The notes below the pieces were generated by a model. It worked only from the letters and a program-made list of their open reading frames with translations, made no database searches and was not told the origin of the DNA. From positions 1 through 15,403 of the forward strand of contig CAZFYB010000011.1 of NCBI GenBank assembly GCA_964523145.1: a DNA stretch of 15,403 bases, in the 5' to 3' direction. Source of the stretch: Microsaccharimonas sp964523145. GTDB taxonomy: Bacteria; Patescibacteriota; Saccharimonadia; Saccharimonadales; Saccharimonadaceae. The position numbers and the translations under genes were made by a program. Below are positions 13,206 to 15,403 of the stretch, piece after piece (the stretch's first letter is position 1; the number at the start of each line of letters is the position of its first letter).

Positions 13206-13913
13206 ATGATTGAATTAGCAAATCTTATATGGATATTCTCTGGCTCGTTGGTTGCAGCGATCATATTAGGGGTGGCGGCTGGTTTTAGCCCAACTCTTTA
13301 TGTTGTTCAAGCGAGCACAGCTCCAAAAATTAAAACTTCTAAGCTAAGCGCTATCGCCATAATGATCGGTGTTCTATTAGCAATAATTTCCCTTAGTATT
13401 ACCTTCCAATTTTTTCAGCTAAACACTCTCATTACTTTTATTGGTTCGACTGTCCATGCACTCGTAGTAAGTGTAGCGTTTAATCTCTTTATAGGTGGGG
13501 TATTCATTGCTGCTGGTATCTGGTACGTAACGAAAAAACCGAAACCACCGGAAATTATAAAGAAGAAAACGATGAACCACTGGATGCTTGTCAGTCTTGG
13601 CTTTTTTCGCACTTTCACAAGCCTCAGTGGAGCGACCGCAACCTTCATCGCCAGCGGGCTGATTGCAAATGCTGCATTCGGAGGCGTTGGCCGTTTAATA
13701 CTATCTTTAACCTTTTTAGCTGCCGTTATAGCACCTTTTCTCGTCATTCTATTGATAGTACATAAAAGACCTCAGTATATTCAGCGTCTGTTTACATTCG
13801 TTAAAACTACTGTCACCTCAGTACATGTACGTACTTTTATAGGTGTAGTTGCGATTATATGTGGCGCTAGCATCATCCTGTTTAATGTGCTGATGGCGAT
13901 ATCGTTTCGCTAA
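13206..13913 (+). CDS. Six-TM membrane protein, LysE/GAP-like (tentative)
   Basis: The 235-residue protein has about six hydrophobic helices: near 8-34, 47-68, 77-102, then a Lys/Pro-rich cytoplasmic loop (KKPKPPEIIKKK), then about 125-150, 156-184 and 208-232. The first helix ends in GVAAGFSPTLYVVQAS, similar in layout to the small exporters of the LysE/GAP group, which have a Pro in helix 1 and a 3+3 helix arrangement. The resemblance is to overall plan; I cannot assign a substrate. The second half has FFRTFTSLSGATATFIASGL, with conserved-looking small residues. It is divergent from the DHA2 exporter across a 99-bp regulatory region and could share control by the palindromic operator. It converges with the 69-aa gene, with overlapping stops. 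Confidence 0.8.
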   Translation: MIELANLIWIFSGSLVAAIILGVAAGFSPTLYVVQASTAPKIKTSKLSAIAIMIGVLLAIISLSITFQFFQLNTLITFIGSTVHALVVSVAFNLFIGGVFIAAGIWYVTKKPKPPEIIKKKTMNHWMLVSLGFFRTFTSLSGATATFIASGLIANAAFGGVGRLILSLTFLAAVIAPFLVILLIVHKRPQYIQRLFTFVKTTVTSVHVRTFIGVVAIICGASIILFNVLMAISFR

Positions 13914-14119
13914 ACAGCAAACATTTGTAGTACTTGGTACACCACGAACGCTGGCCATACCAGTGCTTGCAAAATAGCAAAGATGACTTCAAAAAAACCG
14001 CCGCTTGTCTGTTGAATGAAATATACAGCTGCGCCAATGATTGTCAAAAAATAAACGAATCCTGCTGGAGCTGCCTTATTAATTACTTTGACCGTTTTAT
14101 CAGTGTGAACGTGAGCCAT
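13910..14119 (-). CDS. Small two-TM membrane protein of 69 residues
   Basis: The product starts MAHVHTDKTVKVINKAAPAG, then has a TM helix at about 19-35 (GFVYFLTIIGAAVYFIQ), a short TSGG turn and a second helix at about 42-66. A strong AGGAGG lies 5 nt before ATG, which makes this short gene convincing. A TATACT -10 is placed to give an 18-nt leader. No family is recognised; the look is of a small integral membrane protein with both termini inside. Its TAG stop overlaps the TAA of the convergent six-TM gene (CTAA at 13910-13913). Confidence 0.83.
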   Translation of the reverse strand: MAHVHTDKTVKVINKAAPAGFVYFLTIIGAAVYFIQQTSGGFFEVIFAILQALVWPAFVVYQVLQMFAV

Positions 14120-14144
14120 TGCACCCTCCTGTTGTTATACCAAC

Positions 14145-14150
14145 AGTATA
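14145..14150 (-). promoter_or_regulatory. -10 box of the 69-aa membrane protein gene
   Basis: TATACT on the minus strand within the palindrome AGTATACT; the predicted leader of about 18 nt holds AGGAGG. A second similar hexamer (TATAAC) lies closer to the gene and is an alternative. Confidence 0.5.
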
Positions 14151-14186
14151 CTCCTTCGAGCACTATACTTTAAAGGGGTAATCTTT

Positions 14187-14192
14187 TATAGT
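14187..14192 (+). promoter_or_regulatory. -10 box of trpS (leaderless)
   Basis: TATAGT followed by GAATGT and ATG 14199, exactly 6 nt of spacing and no Shine-Dalgarno. A second TATACT at 14164-14169 lies further upstream. Confidence 0.65.
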
Positions 14193-14198
14193 GAATGT

Positions 14199-15203
14199 AT
14201 GACAGACGCAAACACCTCTACTATTCTGACAGGTATTAAACCTACAGGAACTCCCCATATAGGCAATTTCTTTGGCGCAATTGAACCTGCCCTTCGCCAA
14301 GCTAAAAATTACGAGCAAGCATTCTTTTTTATTGCTGACTACCACGCGCTTAATAGTGTTCAAGACGGCGAAACCATGAGGCAACACACCCTTAATCTAG
14401 CGGCCACTTGGCTTGCTTCTGGTCTCGATCCAAATGCTGTACATTTCTACCGTCAATCAGACATTTCTGAAGAATTTGAACTCGAGACCATACTAAACAC
14501 CGTCACTCCTAAAGGCTGGATGAATAAAATGCATGGCTATAAAGCCGCTGTTGATCGCAACCGAGAGGCAGGTAAGACCGATGACAACGACGTGAACATG
14601 GGCCTTTACACATACCCTGTATTAATGGCCTGCGATATTTTAATTTTCAACGCATCCGTAGTACCGGTTGGTCGTGACCAAATTCAACACATTGAAATTA
14701 CTCGTGATATCGCCCAGCGATTTAATGCGCAGTACAATACTTCTGTCCTCACGCTGCCCGAGCATGTCATAAATGAAGGTATTGCTGAGCTACCAGGCCT
14801 TGATGGCCGTAAAATGAGCAAAAGCTACAACAACACCATTCCCCTTTTCGCAACCCGTGAGCAATGGGAGCAGGCTGTACGTAAAATCGTTACCGACTCA
14901 GTTGAGCACACCCCGGAAACAATAAAAGAAACCACTTTCATGAAGCTTTACTCGGTTATCGCGACTTCAGAGCAAACCACTGTTCTCACAGACGCCTTAG
15001 TAGCAAAGTCTATTGGCTGGAAAGAAGCCAAAGATGCATTTGTTGATGCGCTCGAAGTACGATTTGGCGAAATGTCACAACGCTACTTTGAACTTATCGA
15101 GAACCCTGAACACCTTAATTCAGTACTTTCCGAAGGCGCTCAAAAAATTCGCCCCATTGCACAACGAACACTTGCAAATGTTAAAACCGTTATTGGATTA
15201 TAA
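14199..15203 (+). CDS. trpS: Tryptophanyl-tRNA synthetase
   Basis: A class Ic synthetase of 334 residues, the normal bacterial length, which charges tRNA-Trp. It has the opening TGIKPTGTPHIGN (11-23) with the HIGH-type PHIGN, FFIADYHAL (43-51), the VPVGRDQIQHIE segment (155-166) that contacts Trp/ATP, and a perfect KMSKS (205-209) in LDGRKMSKSYNN. The C-terminal half is helical, as in bacterial TrpRS. The start is supported by the TATAGT box 6 nt upstream; no SD is present. The gene stands alone. Its TAA abuts the TAA of the convergent gene on the other strand. Confidence 0.96.
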   Translation: MTDANTSTILTGIKPTGTPHIGNFFGAIEPALRQAKNYEQAFFFIADYHALNSVQDGETMRQHTLNLAATWLASGLDPNAVHFYRQSDISEEFELETILNTVTPKGWMNKMHGYKAAVDRNREAGKTDDNDVNMGLYTYPVLMACDILIFNASVVPVGRDQIQHIEITRDIAQRFNAQYNTSVLTLPEHVINEGIAELPGLDGRKMSKSYNNTIPLFATREQWEQAVRKIVTDSVEHTPETIKETTFMKLYSVIATSEQTTVLTDALVAKSIGWKEAKDAFVDALEVRFGEMSQRYFELIENPEHLNSVLSEGAQKIRPIAQRTLANVKTVIGL

Positions 15204-15403
15204 GTTAATTATTTTAAGAAATCGCGCCAGCCCACGTTTCGATACTTTGCCGCCAGAAAACGAACTAAGCTTTTTAAACGGCATATTCATAATAAACATA
15301 ATGTTATTTGCAGCGTTTCGCTTACCAAAAAGTAAAAGCACTTTTCTTGATAGTAACAAAAGGCCATACACCGCTTTGCCAAACAAATTCGTATACTGTA
15401 ACT
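15198..15403 (-). CDS. C-terminal end of an unrecognised protein (5' part outside window)
   Basis: The minus frame is open from the window edge to TAA at 15198, giving at least 67 residues: YTNLFGKAVYGLLLLSRKVL, then LLFGKRNAANN, a hydrophobic IMFIMNMPFKKL, and SSFSGGKVSKRGLARFLKIINL. It is basic (many Lys and Arg) with a hydrophobic segment. An in-frame TTG (15386) exists, but there is no SD and the frame continues upstream of it, so I treat it as the 3' end of a longer gene. The SxxSGGKVS...LARFL ending may be recognisable by search, but I cannot assign it. It overlaps the end of trpS by 6 bp, the same convergent arrangement seen at three other junctions here. Confidence 0.6.
   Translation of the reverse strand, partial: LQYTNLFGKAVYGLLLLSRKVLLLFGKRNAANNIMFIMNMPFKKLSSFSGGKVSKRGLARFLKIINL

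Noticed and set aside
1..15403. UGA recoded as glycine (code 25)
   Set aside because: The MBL gene ends at TGA exactly where alkA starts (ATGA overlap), and all conserved proteins read through full length without in-frame TGA.
1..15403. CRISPR arrays, insertion sequences, tRNA genes, phage genes
   Set aside because: No spaced direct repeats, transposase motifs, terminal repeats, or tRNA cloverleaf/TTCGA patterns in the gaps were seen; the one GGTTCGA string near 9944 lies within the CBS-domain gene without tRNA arms.

Overview
The window reads as a compact, gene-dense bacterial chromosome segment, most likely from a Patescibacteria/CPR lineage, with Candidatus Saccharibacteria (TM7) as the best guess. 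This is inference. The support is: an archaeal-type aspartyl-tRNA synthetase with non-discriminating-type residues, a short MurC, several small secreted or membrane proteins of CPR type, an Fe-S-free MutY-like glycosylase, a winged-helix/Nudix fusion, and many start codons lying 6-8 nt after a -10 box (leaderless transcripts). Stop codons TAA, TAG and TGA all appear to be used as stops, so the UGA=Gly code of Absconditabacteria/Gracilibacteria does not apply. I see no mobile element, CRISPR array, tRNA or rRNA. The region looks like core chromosome.

Layout. 1-2062 (minus strand): the 5' end of a small conserved protein, a two-TM membrane protein, and an MFS transporter. 2135-3397 (plus): murC, for peptidoglycan precursor synthesis. 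3394-6176 (minus): MazG-like pyrophosphohydrolase, a winged-helix/Nudix protein with a degenerate Nudix box and no normal start codon, a two-gene unit for a single-TM protein and a secreted helical protein, and a MutY-like DNA glycosylase. 6208-7478 (plus): an MBL-fold hydrolase overlapping an AlkA-type 3-methyladenine glycosylase, divergent from the mutY-like gene across a 31-bp gap. 7473-10295 (minus): a TM2-domain protein, aspS and a membrane CBS-pair (CNNM/CorC-like) protein. 10354-11049 (plus): a membrane-anchored DsbA-like thiol oxidoreductase with a clear terminator. 11050-11417 is the only large gap; it holds the terminator, two inverted repeats and a possible 30-aa ORF. 11418-13106 (minus): a 14-TM DHA2 drug exporter whose promoter carries a palindromic operator. 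13206-13913 (plus): a six-TM membrane protein. 13910-14119 (minus): a 69-aa two-TM protein. 14199-15203 (plus): trpS. 15198-15403 (minus): the 3' end of an unrecognised gene.

How the genes work together. 3394-7478 gathers nucleotide-pool cleaning and base-excision repair functions (MazG, Nudix-related, MutY-like, AlkA). DsbA could oxidise the paired cysteines of the exported proteins at 158-790 and 4823-5356. The rest are translation (aspS, trpS), cell wall (murC) and membrane or efflux functions.

The most striking feature is regulatory. Six genes have a -10 hexamer exactly 6 nt before ATG, and two more have it 7 or 8 nt before the start, so transcription should begin at or next to the start codon. 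Other genes (first gene, dsbA-like, 69-aa gene, efflux pump) have Shine-Dalgarno leaders. In addition, four of the five convergent gene pairs overlap at their stop codons, leaving no room for terminators between them.
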